From: Onchocerca volvulus
Lineage: Eukaryota > Nematoda > Chromadorea > Rhabditida > Onchocercidae
Length of the DNA: 64,000 nucleotides
Reading direction: 5' to 3'
Assembly: GCA_000499405.2 (NCBI GenBank)
Contig: HG738137.1
Span: 14,253,661 to 14,317,660 of the forward strand
Positions 1 through 12,138 of the stretch are shown here, in pieces. Position 1 is the first letter of the stretch, and each line of letters starts with the position of its first letter. The notes below the pieces were generated by a model, which worked only from the letters and a program-made list of their open reading frames with translations, ran no database searches and was not told the origin of the DNA. The translations under genes were made by a program, and so were the position numbers.

Positions 1-2609
1 AAGGATAAGAATACCCACCTCGTTCCATATTGACCTAACAAGTGATCTAATCTTCACGAAAATCTTTTTTATGGGCGTGTAAAATCAACGTTAAGCTATT
101 CACAAAAAAGGGATGATTTTCTGACCCCTCCTTTTCTCATCTCATCAAGTTCAAATGCTCCAATCACATTCTACGAATCATCACAGGTCCTGACCTCACT
201 GACTCCACCCCAGCTTTGTACAACAACAACAACAACACCATCACTACTACCAAGAAATCTCTAATGAGACAGGTCAACTACTACAGTGAAGTAGAAACTC
301 GAAACATTCCAAAGGATGCGGATATGCATCCAAGAAAACAGCGGGAAAACATGCGGAAGATCGGACAAAAAGACGTTTAAATTAGCAGAAGAACAAAAAT
401 GCGCATAAGCGGAATTAGGGAAAGATAGTATCTACATTAATGTAATTGATGAAGAAGGTAATAAAGCGGCAAAAATTTTTTGAAATTTTCGGAGGCAAGG
501 ACGAACGAACAAACAAATGACAAAACGAATGGGAAATTATATAAAGTTATGTTTGTATTATATATATGTATATTCATATTATTACTATTATCGTATTTTA
601 ATATATAATATGTTTAAACTTGGAAATTTTTCGGAAGACTACATAGTGATGAAATTGACGGACAAATATACAAACCAGATTCTTCTAACTAAAAGAGATA
701 AAATTAGTCAAGAAACTAATATTGGCCTTGTCCCTAAACGCATCATTAGATCATTTCAGCTAATATATACTAAAACCACTACTAATTTCAAATTCAAGCA
801 ATTTTTTTAATCAAAATCAGAAAAATTGTTCATCCCATATTGATGCCTTCTGATATGTATGAGGAAGGAATTATTTTTTTCTTTTTGTACTGCTTCAGAT
901 TCATAGCATTTCTGTTAGCTTTAGCACAATCATTCAGATATTCGCAAATAAGAAATTTGCATTCTGAAGAACAAGCATCAAATACACTGATTATTTCACT
1001 TATTCCAAAATAAATGATTTTATTGATGTATTTACATTGATCATGTTGACCATTTCAATAACTGTTCTATTTTATCATTTATTAAACTTCCTTTTCAAAT
1101 ATGCTCAAGTTCTTATCATCACAAAAACAAATTCAAAACCAAAAGCACTCCAATGAAATTTTCGTTCAATCTAAAACGTCAAAAATCCTTGTTTCTTTAT
1201 CGAATAATAAGACTGAGTCTCTAACTTTCATCGTCACGATATATGAAAAGTTGAATAACACAAATCTATTACAAATTAAAGTTTCATTACGGTGCATGAG
1301 CTATAATTACATATTATCCTTATGATACCGCTTAATCCTATATAATGATTGACCTTCGTTATCGGCAAGAGGTATTATTTCTTCAAATTTAATCACTTGA
1401 AAAAAAAAAAAAAAAATCAAACGAATTGAAGAAATCATAGATGTGTTGTCATACTGTAACGAATGATTAATGAAAATAACACTCATTATTAGTTTTGCAA
1501 AGATAAATACCAAATTTATGTATATTAATAAAAAAAAAAAAAAAAAGATTACTGATAAATTATGTTTAAAATAAATTTCATTATTAAATCTAAATTAAAT
1601 GCAATTTACGAAATTACTAGCGAATTTCTGAATATGATTGATTTAGTAGCTTTCTGTCTCTCTTATCATTAGTATATTAGTAGCTAGTTTTTTGATCCAT
1701 TAGTTTTATCAGTGATCAATTCTCCGATCATTCACCACTTACCGATTCATTAAGCATATATAATTCTTTTCATTCCTCGCAACATTTAACAAGACAAATT
1801 TCTCATAATGACGTGCTATCAAATTTTGCTACGTATAAAAATAAAAGTAACACGTATTTCTAAACATTACTTTTTCTCAACAAAAAATCATGACGGGCTT
1901 GTAATCGTTGCTATGATTTTTCTAACATTATATCTTTATCAGTTTTGTTACCATAACAACAACAATTACATGTACACCATAATCAATGTTTGCACATGTG
2001 GCAGTAATGTCCAAGTAAATAAAGTCCTCAATAACAGTATGTATGACGTAAGACCACGTTCCTCACGCAAAAGCATCACGTGCAAGGATTCACAAAGTCC
2101 AGGGGAACACGAAAATTAATAAAAATGTATGACTTGCCGTAGGGTGGTATAATGAAACTTTTCGGTCTCAGGATGATTAGAAAAATTCTTCAGAAGGAGG
2201 AGGTTAAGGAAGTGGAAGTTTCACGTGGATTTGTCGTGAACGACTAGAAGTTTTATATTTGACGGATATAATTTATATTTTAGCAATAATGCTTATATCC
2301 ATCATATTCTTAGCTTTTTAGCTTTGGTTATTATAGAGATTAATAGTACACGCACGTGAGGAATTACTCCATATTTTGCCTATTTCAGACTATTTCCTGT
2401 GATATCTTTTATCATCACGTGCGTGAATTATAGACTTGTTTTGTTATAAGTGATAATATGTTAGTATTTTTTGTATGAGTAAATTGTATACATATATAAA
2501 CTGTAGGTTTATTGATCGAATTCCTTTTTTATCGAAATAAATGATGCCAAATGGCGAGAAAAATGATTTTTCTTTCATATTTCCCTTGCTATAATCAATT
2601 TTGTAGGTA
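1..2609. other. 5' flank of presenilin, no supported gene
   Basis: No protein family is recognisable here. Short open frames exist, for example one of about 88 codons ending near 379 and one of 103 codons at 1808-2119, but their composition is not protein-like. The stretch contains an AAC/CAA run near 225-240, A-runs near 1400 and 1532, and four CACGTG hexamers between 2077 and 2421. It probably includes the promoter and 5' untranslated region of the presenilin gene. Confidence 0.5.
2077..2425. promoter_or_regulatory. Cluster of four CACGTG E-boxes
   Basis: CACGTG occurs at 2077-2082, 2222-2227, 2353-2358 and 2416-2421, ending about 190 bases before the presenilin start codon. The last two sit in 11-base arms that are exact reverse complements (2349-2359 CACGCACGTGA and 2415-2425 TCACGTGCGTG). 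CACGTG is the classic core for bHLH factors such as Myc/Max-like and TFEB-like proteins. Binding here is inferred, not shown. Confidence 0.5.
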
Positions 2610-5600
2610 ATGGGAGACATCTGTGAAGAAATGCCAACGCAACAGACGACATCGAATGAAGGTGAAGTAGTGAATAAATCGAGAACAGAACAGAGATCAA
2701 GAATTCAGGCTGGTCATTTTAGTCGTTCTAATTTGTCATTTATCAAATCTTTTAATTGATTTGTTAATTGAATGATTCAAGTTGAATTGATTTCTTTTTT
2801 GCAATATATATTTAATTTTGTTAGCAGTTTTCTGTACATCTTCAATGATAGATAGAACTATAGTGATAGTTGGAAAAGATAAAAAAGATTGGATAAGTAA
2901 GGCCTTATTATCCAAAATAAGAGATAATCTATAAATTAGGTAAATCTTGGACCAAAAATTTTTGCTACAGTTATTTTTATCTGAATGAGATTATCCATAC
3001 TTCTAATTTCAGTTTATTTACTTCATTTCTATTTTGATTTTTCAATCGATTTCTGTATATTTCATTGTAATCAGTGAGGTAACATCAAAAAATAATTTAT
3101 TTATGAAAGTTTGAGTTAAAATTATTATAAATTAAGATACTTCTCAAAAAGAAATGATGAAACGAGTGATTAAATAATTTTGCAGTCAAATAAACAGCAT
3201 CCTTCACGAAATACAGGAAGAGGCACTACAAATTCTGGAATTGTTGAAAATACAGTGGATGGTATGAATTTGTTAGAATTACAAATATTGGTCGAATTCT
3301 TAAATGTAAAAGTAGGATAAAGGAAAGTTATCTGTATGTAAAATTTCTGCTTCGAAATTTCGAAATTTTCGTAGGTTTGGATATTAGGATAAATCAGTTC
3401 CTATTTCTGTTTTCGTATTATTTCAAGATAAAATAATTTGTAATTAGTTTGTAACTTTTTTTTGATGGAATTCCTAGGTGATTTTAAGATGAAAATATCG
3501 ATGGGAACAGAAGAAAAAATTATTTATACATAGTTAAGGCATTAAATTCCAAAAAGTGAACTATTTGTCCAGATTGAAAGAGTTTAGAATTATTGCTAAG
3601 CTTTCGATTACGCTATCATATCAGTAACATTAGAAATAATGCTTAGGTTTATTTGAACAAATAAAATTCATTTCCCGATATTTCAATTACATCAGCTTGC
3701 TAGAATAATATATCTAGACTTAGTTCAGTTTTATTGCTTCAACAAATAAAAACTTCTGTTTCGAGCCATGAAAACAACGAGCTGTTTAGTAAGTATCTTA
3801 GATTAAAAGGCCTAATATTGCTATTTGTATTTACTGCATACATTTTCACTTATTTTTCAAGTTTTTTTTTTTTCATCTTTTCCTCACTTCAGAAAAAAAA
3901 TATGTTTTTCTAGAAACGAACGTTGATGAAGAAGAGGCGGAATTCAAATATGGTGCACAACATGTTATTCATCTCTTTGTTCCGGTTTCCATTTGTATGG
4001 TATTTGTTATATTCACAATGAACACCGTTGGTTATTACACTCGCAAAGATGGTCAATATTTGTAAGTTTGTTGAAAATAAATTCATTGTTTGAATATATG
4101 TTAAACAATTCAAAAATTCTAATCTATTGTGATAGAGGTAAACTTTAATGTATCATATTTCTAAAGTACTTTTTTTTTTTTTCATTTTGTTGCAAAAAAA
4201 GTGATATTATGATCAATTTTTGAAATTTCTCCAATTTTGCAAAATCTTATAACTTGGAAATTATGGCAGGTTGAAAATTATTCGAAAAATTATGTGAACT
4301 TAAAAATTATTATTTACACCAAAACTTATTATTATGTGATTTTCATGGCAAATAATCAGTAGTTTAGTTAAATTGCAAAACTTCTTTCTCAATAATTTGT
4401 ATTTTTCAATATTTACATATTAAAATTTCAGAATTTATACCCCATTTACTAAAGAAACTGATAGTACAAGTGAAAAGATAATGATGTCTTTGGGAAACGC
4501 GTTTATTATTTTGGGAGTGGTGATAACGATGACCATTATATTAATTTTTCTTTACAAATTCCGGTTTTATCGGGTTTTGTTTTATTATTTGGTTTTTGAT
4601 TATAAAAAAAATATTCTTATTTGATCATTCATTCAGTTCTTCGCATTGATTTTATTGTATCGGAGTCGTTATTGCAGACCTGCAGCTGCGTCCATATGGA
4701 TCAAAATAAGTATTTTGCATATTAATATTGCTTTTATTGCAAACTATGCTTAAATTTTAGGTCATCAATGCATGGTTGATATTGAGCAGCCTGATGTTGT
4801 TATCTCTTTTCACATTTATGTATTTGCAGTAAGTTTTCATATATATCAAGTATTTCAAAATATTAGTTAGCCTAATTCTCAAGGAATTCAATGAAATGAG
4901 TGATTGAATCGATAGCTTTATTTCAAGAACTGAACTTGGGTAGAATGTAATCATCACTGGAAGTCGGAAATATCAATTGACTGTGAGAAGGATTTTTTTT
5001 TCAGAGAGGTTTTTAGAAGTTACAACATACCAATCGATTATATATTCGTTTGTATTTTAATTTGGAATTATGGCGTAATGGGAATGATTTGCATTCACTG
5101 GAAAGGCCCTCTAAGAATGCAGCAGGTTGGTTTAATGGTTTTTCAAAATATTTTTTAATGGCTAAAAAGTTTTTTGGAAAGGATTTAGTAATTGATGATA
5201 GTGTAATCAGTTAGTGGATTTAACAAAGGTTTTTTTAAATATGGCATCATCGACGAATGATACATGATTGTATATAACATCAAATCTGTCTATTAGCTGG
5301 AGATCCATTACAAAGTAAAAGAACTTTGTGCATATTCTTTCTTTTGTTTCCATATTAGCACAGTACTTACGGATCTTTCGTCCAATTAGCAAAAAAAAAA
5401 AAAAAAAAAAATAGCTTTTATAATTGATGTTAAACCATTTCTCAAATCCTTTCTGTGCCATTCTTCTACCTTCCATTTACTAGATCGATCAAATAGTTCA
5501 TTCTTCTTCAATGACAGAATTGATAAAATTTCAATTTTTTAGGGCTATTTAATAATGATGTCAGCATTGATGGCGCTGATTTTCATCAAATATTTGCCAG

Positions 5601-8212
5601 AATGGACAGTTTGGACCGTTCTTGCTGTTATTTCTATTTGGGATCTTATTGCTGTACTTTGTCCAAAAGGACCATTGCGAATACTTGTCGAAACTGCTCA
5701 GGAACGAAATGAACCGATATTTCCGGCACTAATTTATTCCTGTGAGTAAATTTATTCCGAAATTGTTATTTAATAAATTTTCAAAATATTTAGTAACTTT
5801 AAAGAATTCATGAAATAATATCCATCAATGCATCCTTTTATGAAATATATTCTGTCGATGGATGTTATCTTTTTGCAGTTGTACAATGACATCTTCGTAA
5901 AATCAGAAGAAAACATTACTTCTGCTTATCAAGCATTGTGGAAAGTATCACCGTTTAGATTGGTCTGCATATCTGTGCAGTTTATTTTCTATGAAAATAA
6001 ATAGCTTCCGTTGATGATAATAAAAATCGATGTGATAAGAAAAATGTGGAAGGAATGATGAAGATAGTTAATAAGTTGACAAAATTATTTAATGTCAGAT
6101 TTTGAATTATTATTCGCGATTAGTCATGCCATTGATTAAGAGTAAGTTTGTAATGTGGATGTTTTTTTAACTATTTTCAAATTTAGCTGGTTTGATTTAT
6201 GCATATACATTAATTGGCGCAGTTATGATGGAACAAGATACTTCATGCGTAACAGAACATGCTCAATCGGATTCTACTAATCCTGGTATATCTTTTAGAT
6301 TTTTGTTGTTCGAAGATAATTCATTTATATTATTCAATATATTAAGTGTCAAAGTCTTTTTATTTTCTCCTTTTTTAAATCAGAATTTCGATCATTAAGA
6401 CTAATTTGTTAGTCATTTGTATTGCCAGGTAGCTCATCCTGCTCAACGGATAGTTCATTGCCATCAACAGCTGAGTTACTTCCAGTGAATGATGATAATG
6501 AAAAGCGAAGGTTTCCTCAAGGAAAGGTTATACGACGATTTGCTCCAACGCGTGCTATCAGTGGTGCAGGTATTCATTTTTCAAGACTGACATTCTCTCA
6601 TTGCTGTTTTCTTTTGTTGAAATTATTTTGTTAAAATCTTTTGCCAAGAAATCTCCTTTTAAATGAATTAGAAGAAACATAAGTTGTTCAAAGTTTAAGT
6701 TGAATGTTACATCTTTATAGATGCAATTAGCGATTTTGGTGCTTATTGTTTAATAACAAAAGGCATAATTTCAAATGTTAAATAATATCTCGTTCTATAT
6801 TTCTTTACTTTGCATGATGTAAATTCTTGAGAAATGATGAGGTTTTTCTCGAGTTTATCCAATAGATAATCTGCATTATATAGTATAGATGAGATAAGTA
6901 AGTGAAATTAGCTATTATTCATATATGTCAAGGTTCGCTAATGTTTTTTCAAATTTTTAGATCAGGGCGTTGCAAATGATGCCTTGAATACAGAAGATCA
7001 CATAAACATCAAGTATGTTATCATTATTTTTTGTTCAGATTCAAAATTTAGAACGATTTCTTGTCTTAAAAAAATTTCTTTTCTTTTTCGAAAAAATTTA
7101 TAGATAAAGATGTATGTATCGATTTGTCTGAGAAAAAAGAATTGCTTTCAGTCCGAAAAATGTTGGGAAAGATCGGGCCACTACATCACTCAGTCAAGGT
7201 GGTGAAAATAACAGAGTACGAAATGTAACCGTTAATAACGCCGAAACTGATAGTCTGCAGAATCCAAGATTTCCAGATGAAAGTACGAAATTTCTGTAGA
7301 AACAAATTTATACAAATCAATTATTAATAATTAATAAGTTTCATATTTTAGTGTCTTTTTAAAATCCTGCTCAAGAATAAATCATCATCATATTTCTTCT
7401 TTACATCTGACTATTTTACGTTATAATTTTATGTAAATCATCCGTTAAAGCAGAGTCCTAAAATCGTGCGATATCAAATGGAGGATTCAGGAGTTGCTTT
7501 TAGAAACATCATTTATTAAATGTAACTGATCACTTCTGCTGAGAAAACTAAGTATTTTATTTGAAGTTACAATTTACGAGAATTTTTTTCAGAAGGCATC
7601 AAACTTGGTTTAGGTGATTTTATTTTCTATAGTGTGTTGGTTGGAAAAGCAAGTAGTTACGGTGATTGGAATACAACAGTAGCTTGCTATATTGCAATTC
7701 TTATTGTGAGTTACTTTGTTTTGCATTTTTCAACTTCTTTTATAATCATTATTTCGCCTTCAACTAAATCAAGGTCAAAAGATAAATTATTTCAAAATAG
7801 TCTGCGTCAACTTTCTGGTTATAAGCTTTATAAAAATATTATCTCTACATGTTAATGAATAATACAGGAAAACCGGAATGACTTCCATTGTTATATAGTT
7901 ACATCTCATATTTGAAATTTAAACTGTTTAGATTATTGTGACCACTACAAGCATACATTTCTTTTGAATTTAAAAACTTTTATCGTATCTTATAAAGATT
8001 CGCAACTTAACATAGCTTTGAATTCCACTATACAAATGTAAATATGCATTTTTTAGGGCCTCTGCTTTACATTGATATTGTTGGCTGTATTCCGTAAAGC
8101 ATTGCCAGCTCTTCCGATTTCAATTTTTTCCGGATTAATCTTTTATTTTTGCACACGTGGCATCATTACACCATTTTGTACCAGTTTGAGCATGCGGCAT
8201 TTAATATATTAA
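2610..8212 (+). CDS. sel-12: Presenilin (SEL-12-like), gamma-secretase catalytic subunit
   Basis: Aspartyl protease of the gamma-secretase complex, which cuts Notch and other type I membrane proteins within the membrane. Rebuilt from 13 exons: 2610-2708, 3186-3261, 3914-4061, 4432-4573, 4761-4828, 5005-5125, 5543-5741, 6187-6285, 6429-6569, 6961-7012, 7152-7282, 7593-7705, 8057-8212. This gives about 514 residues. Catalytic Asp252 lies in WDLIAVL (codon at 5642-5644) and Asp434 in GLGDF (7616-7618). The PALP motif is at about residues 480-483. Conserved blocks [39 protein letters not shown] and LVETAQERN match the family. The loop between the two aspartates is longer than in human PSEN1. The first 35 or so residues and intron 1 are least certain, because that junction needs a GC donor at 2709. 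TTTTGTAG just before the ATG could be a trans-splice acceptor. Confidence 0.95.
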
Positions 8213-9281
8213 TTTCGAAAAAGGAATGCTATAATGAAAGTTGCTCCTCAATAAGTCTTTTCTTATTTGTCGAATAATTTTATTTTTTCTATGATATCAA
8301 TCTCATTTTATAATTTCATTCTATTGTGATGTATGTTTTAAGATGTTTTTTTATATTTCCATATTACTCGTTATTTTTATGTTCGTATTTTCATACAGCC
8401 ATCTATGAGTTTGTTTCGTGATTAGATATGAACTGAGAAATATTGTTGCTTATTACTGTGGTATTTTAACTATCGTTCCATGAAAAGCAAGATTTTTTAG
8501 ATTCTGTAGTCTCATTTGAAATTTCATTAGTCTGTTAAAAAGTTTTTTTTTTCTTCCATATTAGCAATATACGTTTTAATGTGATGCACCATACCTACGG
8601 TATAATGTGATAGGCGAATTTTTAAATTTTTAATAATGTGAATTTTTATTCCCGAGAAAAACACATGGGAATTTCGTTGAATCTCTTGAAAATTTCGGTA
8701 ATTTGTTGAATGATGGTGATGTTCATTTTGATTACTTCTATGCAGTAGTAGTCTGGAGAAGATGAATAATAGAAAAACGATAAATGTAAAGCAATATGTA
8801 AAGATTAACGTATTACTTGAGCGATTTAATTAATTGTAATTTAAACTTTATGAAATTATACAGTGTCAATAGGGGTTTTGAAATAGTATTATGAACTTAT
8901 TGAGATCATTAATCGTGAAATCCGACCAACATCTGATATGTGATCGTGATGTTATTTGTCTCTCAATAAGCTTCCTGAAATAATTTATATCCATTACAAT
9001 GATTTTGGATTATAATTATCGATAGTTTGAATAATCTAGGTATTTAAAAAGATGTCTTACAAAGACGAATACTTTTTTATAAATTTATTGTTATATTCTA
9101 TATGATTTCAATAACTTTAAACATATCATTTCTTAGGAAGTGTTAACTTTTTGGGTCTATTTTTGTGCTTATACTTATTTCGTGCTTTTGTGCAGATTTC
9201 GAACATATTAAAATATAAAATATACAATGTCTCCGGAATAAAAAACAAATCTTTACATAAAATATTAACTGAAACAAAATT
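8213..9281. other. Convergent intergenic region
   Basis: This is the space between the 3' ends of the presenilin gene (+) and the lipoyltransferase gene (-). It is AT-rich with no recognisable coding sequence and presumably holds both 3' untranslated regions. Confidence 0.6.
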
Positions 9282-11416
9282 TCAAACAGTGTGTTTTTTT
9301 TCAGTTACAACATTATCACCGATTAAGTAAGCATAAAAAGGATAGATTAAAGCAGTAAAAAGGACAGCAACTATGGTAGCATTTAAAGCAATAAGTTTCG
9401 GATCGTAATCTTTCGGGACTTCACATAAATAAGCCTTTATATCGGCCAACCGTTTGGTTGTATTAATTCCAAAAATAGGTTTAACAGCGAAGCCTACGTA
9501 AGTTTGCATTACGTCCTCCGGCAATCGGCTACCAATTAATTTTTGATTCTGCAAACTTCCAGTAATAACACCATGTTCGACTCGTATTTGGTCGTTATAA
9601 AGTGGTAAAACGAATTGTGGCGTTTTTCCATAAATCCATTCCCATTTCCTTAAATTTTCTTCATATTCCAGTACACCCGGGAATTGCTGGTCATTCGTTA
9701 CGTTTGAAAGCGTAGTTACTTCGGTATGCTAAAATGATGAATGTCAAACAAATTTCATTCAGAAATAGAATTCAAATTGCGAAAATTGATAGGTGTCTCG
9801 TATAAAGATATTGAAAATGTATGGCATCATAAAATACGTGAATTCTTACCAAATACTGTTTTTTGAATGATTCTATAAGAACATTCTGCACTTCTTCAAC
9901 AGTAATATCAGGAATCTCTTGAGCTAAATAACCAACTGCTGGTGCTGGTATACTTCGAGTAGCGTTTGTTAACATTGTTTCCTTAAATGAATTTACAGCA
10001 TTTCAAATTCAGCAATATATTAGCTCAGTATCTAACGATTTTTCTAAATTGGATTTCGATCTCTATAAAGATCTGATAGAGATGCTAGATTATTAAATAC
10101 ATAACGCGTTCAATAATGACTTATGTAATGACATATTACTAGTAACTATACGTCAAATATATAATTCCTGACTTTCGAAAATTGAAATAAAAAGAATGAG
10201 TTGAACTGCAATACACGAAATAAAATTTTCTGTTAACATTTCAAAAAGTTGTTAACTGAGGAAGAAGTAAACTTACATTAAAAGGAGACGATAAAGAACG
10301 TTTTAAAGTAGTAATATCAACATTTACAAGTAATGTCAAATGATGATATGCTACTTGACGAACAATTCGTGCTGCTGTTCCCGAAATTTTCCTTTGGCCA
10401 GGTTGTAGCCATAAATCATCGCGATCATTTGGTTCTACCTGAACAAAATATGCTCATATTTCAAATTCAAAGAATAATATAATCGTAAAGAAATGATTAT
10501 TAAAAAACACAATCCGAAGTGATTAATTCGCTTGAATCTTTCTCTTGCTTCATCTTTTGATTTGATTTTTCCACAACTCTTATTTCGAATTCCTTTTGAA
10601 TCCATAATTTTTCGCATTTATCACTATTCGAAGAAAAAAAGTACTTTGATATGGAATTCTTGATTGAGCGCTTCAGCTATCTTATGTAAATTTCTCTTTC
10701 TGTTATGCCTTCGATGTGATGTTAATATCGATATGTTAAGATTACCTGAAAGAAATGTAATACGCAACATACTACTTAATTAATATAAAGCGAAAACTAA
10801 TTTTTTAAATACTAATGCTAACTTTGAATGTCTAACCCAAATCGTGATAAACAGTTCCACCACCACTGTGACGTCTAGCTAATTCGATATTATTACATCT
10901 TAAATAATTTATATCCGCTTCCATCCAGGGATTCTGATGTCGTCCAATGACTACTGCTGGTTTGTTGCTAAAAATTCACCGTAAATTCGAATTCGTCGAA
11001 ATGATGAATCTATTTAAGAATAGATTCATAGCAAAAAATAATCTTTAATTTGAATACAATCTTCTTCCCATGTCGCAAATATGAAAGCAGAGAGGATTGA
11101 AACATTAGTGAAATACAAATGGTCCTAAGAAAATACTGCCTTATGCTGACTTGGCTCCTTAATTAGCTATAAATTCAAAATCAAAATTATCACTTTCATG
11201 AAATGTCGCAGATTTTTCTTAATTTATCTTTCAGAATGTCAATATTGAATATTTCATACAGCAAACATACCTCCAGATTAACATCGACTCAACTTCCTCA
11301 TCCGGTTTATAGTTACGCAATAACCATTCCTCAAATGCCAAATTCTCGAAGATATTCTGCGAACGTGAAATAAATAATTTTGCATTTTGTTTAAGGATAC
11401 CAAAATTCCTGCTCAT
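9282..11416 (-). CDS. LIPT1: LIPT1-type lipoyltransferase with a C-terminal membrane segment
   Basis: Member of the lipoate-protein ligase A / LIPT1 family, which attaches lipoyl groups to mitochondrial 2-oxoacid dehydrogenase E2 subunits. Six exons on the minus strand, in coding order: 11416-11271, 10967-10837, 10745-10645, 10438-10277, 9981-9850, 9728-9282. This gives about 372 residues with all junctions in frame. Family motifs are NLAFEEWLL near residue 25, the substrate-binding [15 protein letters not shown] block (split by intron 2), and RKISGTAAR with the conserved lysine. The LIPT1-typical [12 protein letters not shown] is near the start of the last exon. The N terminus is short but basic, compatible with mitochondrial import. 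Unusually, the last 70 or so residues extend past the family core and carry a hydrophobic helix at about residues 336-360. An AATTTTAG site 7 bases before the ATG fits trans-splicing. Confidence 0.9.
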
Positions 11417-12138
11417 ACTGCTCTAAAATTTACAAAAAAACAGTTAAAGGAAAAGGCAGTCCTGTATACATCGTTGCTTCATGTTTTTTACATGTGCCAT
11501 TACGATCACTTCCTCAAATGTGAATAACCACAGATATTATATACTTCAATCCCAGTCAGACAAAATTTACATAATATCGTCAAAGCTATCCGACACCAAC
11601 ACAATACGACTGTACAAATTGAAACAGATTAAGCATGTCTATCTGTGAGTAATTAACAAGAATTTCGTGATATTTATTAATATTATGACTATTCCATTCA
11701 ATCCATCTGTACGGTTATCTTAGAAATTAATGTATGCTATTAAATCATATAACAGCTAGCATTTATATATTCTACCACAGCTATGTTTCTCAGTAAATAT
11801 ATCTTAGAAATTGCACAATATGCTTTAATTGTTCTTGATAAATATTTAGATTTTATTTTTCAGAAAGAAATCTTCGCAATTTTCACAAGCACATTTTCAT
11901 GTATAATAAGTTATGGATGTAATAAGTTCCATTCATCAAGACCTAATTTCATATAAAAACTATATTCATAAATCGATATTTTCAAAATCCAATAAAAAAA
12001 ATGCGTTTCATCATAAAAACTTCGTAGGCTAAAACAAAGCAAGTTTTAGGAAATATGGGTTATTAATTAATGGAAGTAATCTCTCAGGTTTACAAACAAA
12101 TAACAATGACAGAAATGAGTAGCAATAACATGCTGAGA
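11417..12138. other. Intergenic, SNRNP40 to LIPT1
   Basis: A 722-base spacer between two genes in the same orientation. It is AT-rich and I see no coding sequence. On the minus strand a U-rich splice acceptor lies just upstream of the LIPT1 start. Confidence 0.55.

Noticed and set aside
116..379. Open frame of about 88 codons near the window start
   Set aside because: It has no clear start or splice context and a low-complexity Asn/Thr run; it could be part of an exon of a gene left of the window but cannot be supported.
1808..2119. 103-codon open frame upstream of presenilin
   Set aside because: Basic and asparagine-rich composition, no recognisable motif, and it overlaps the E-box region; more likely promoter DNA.
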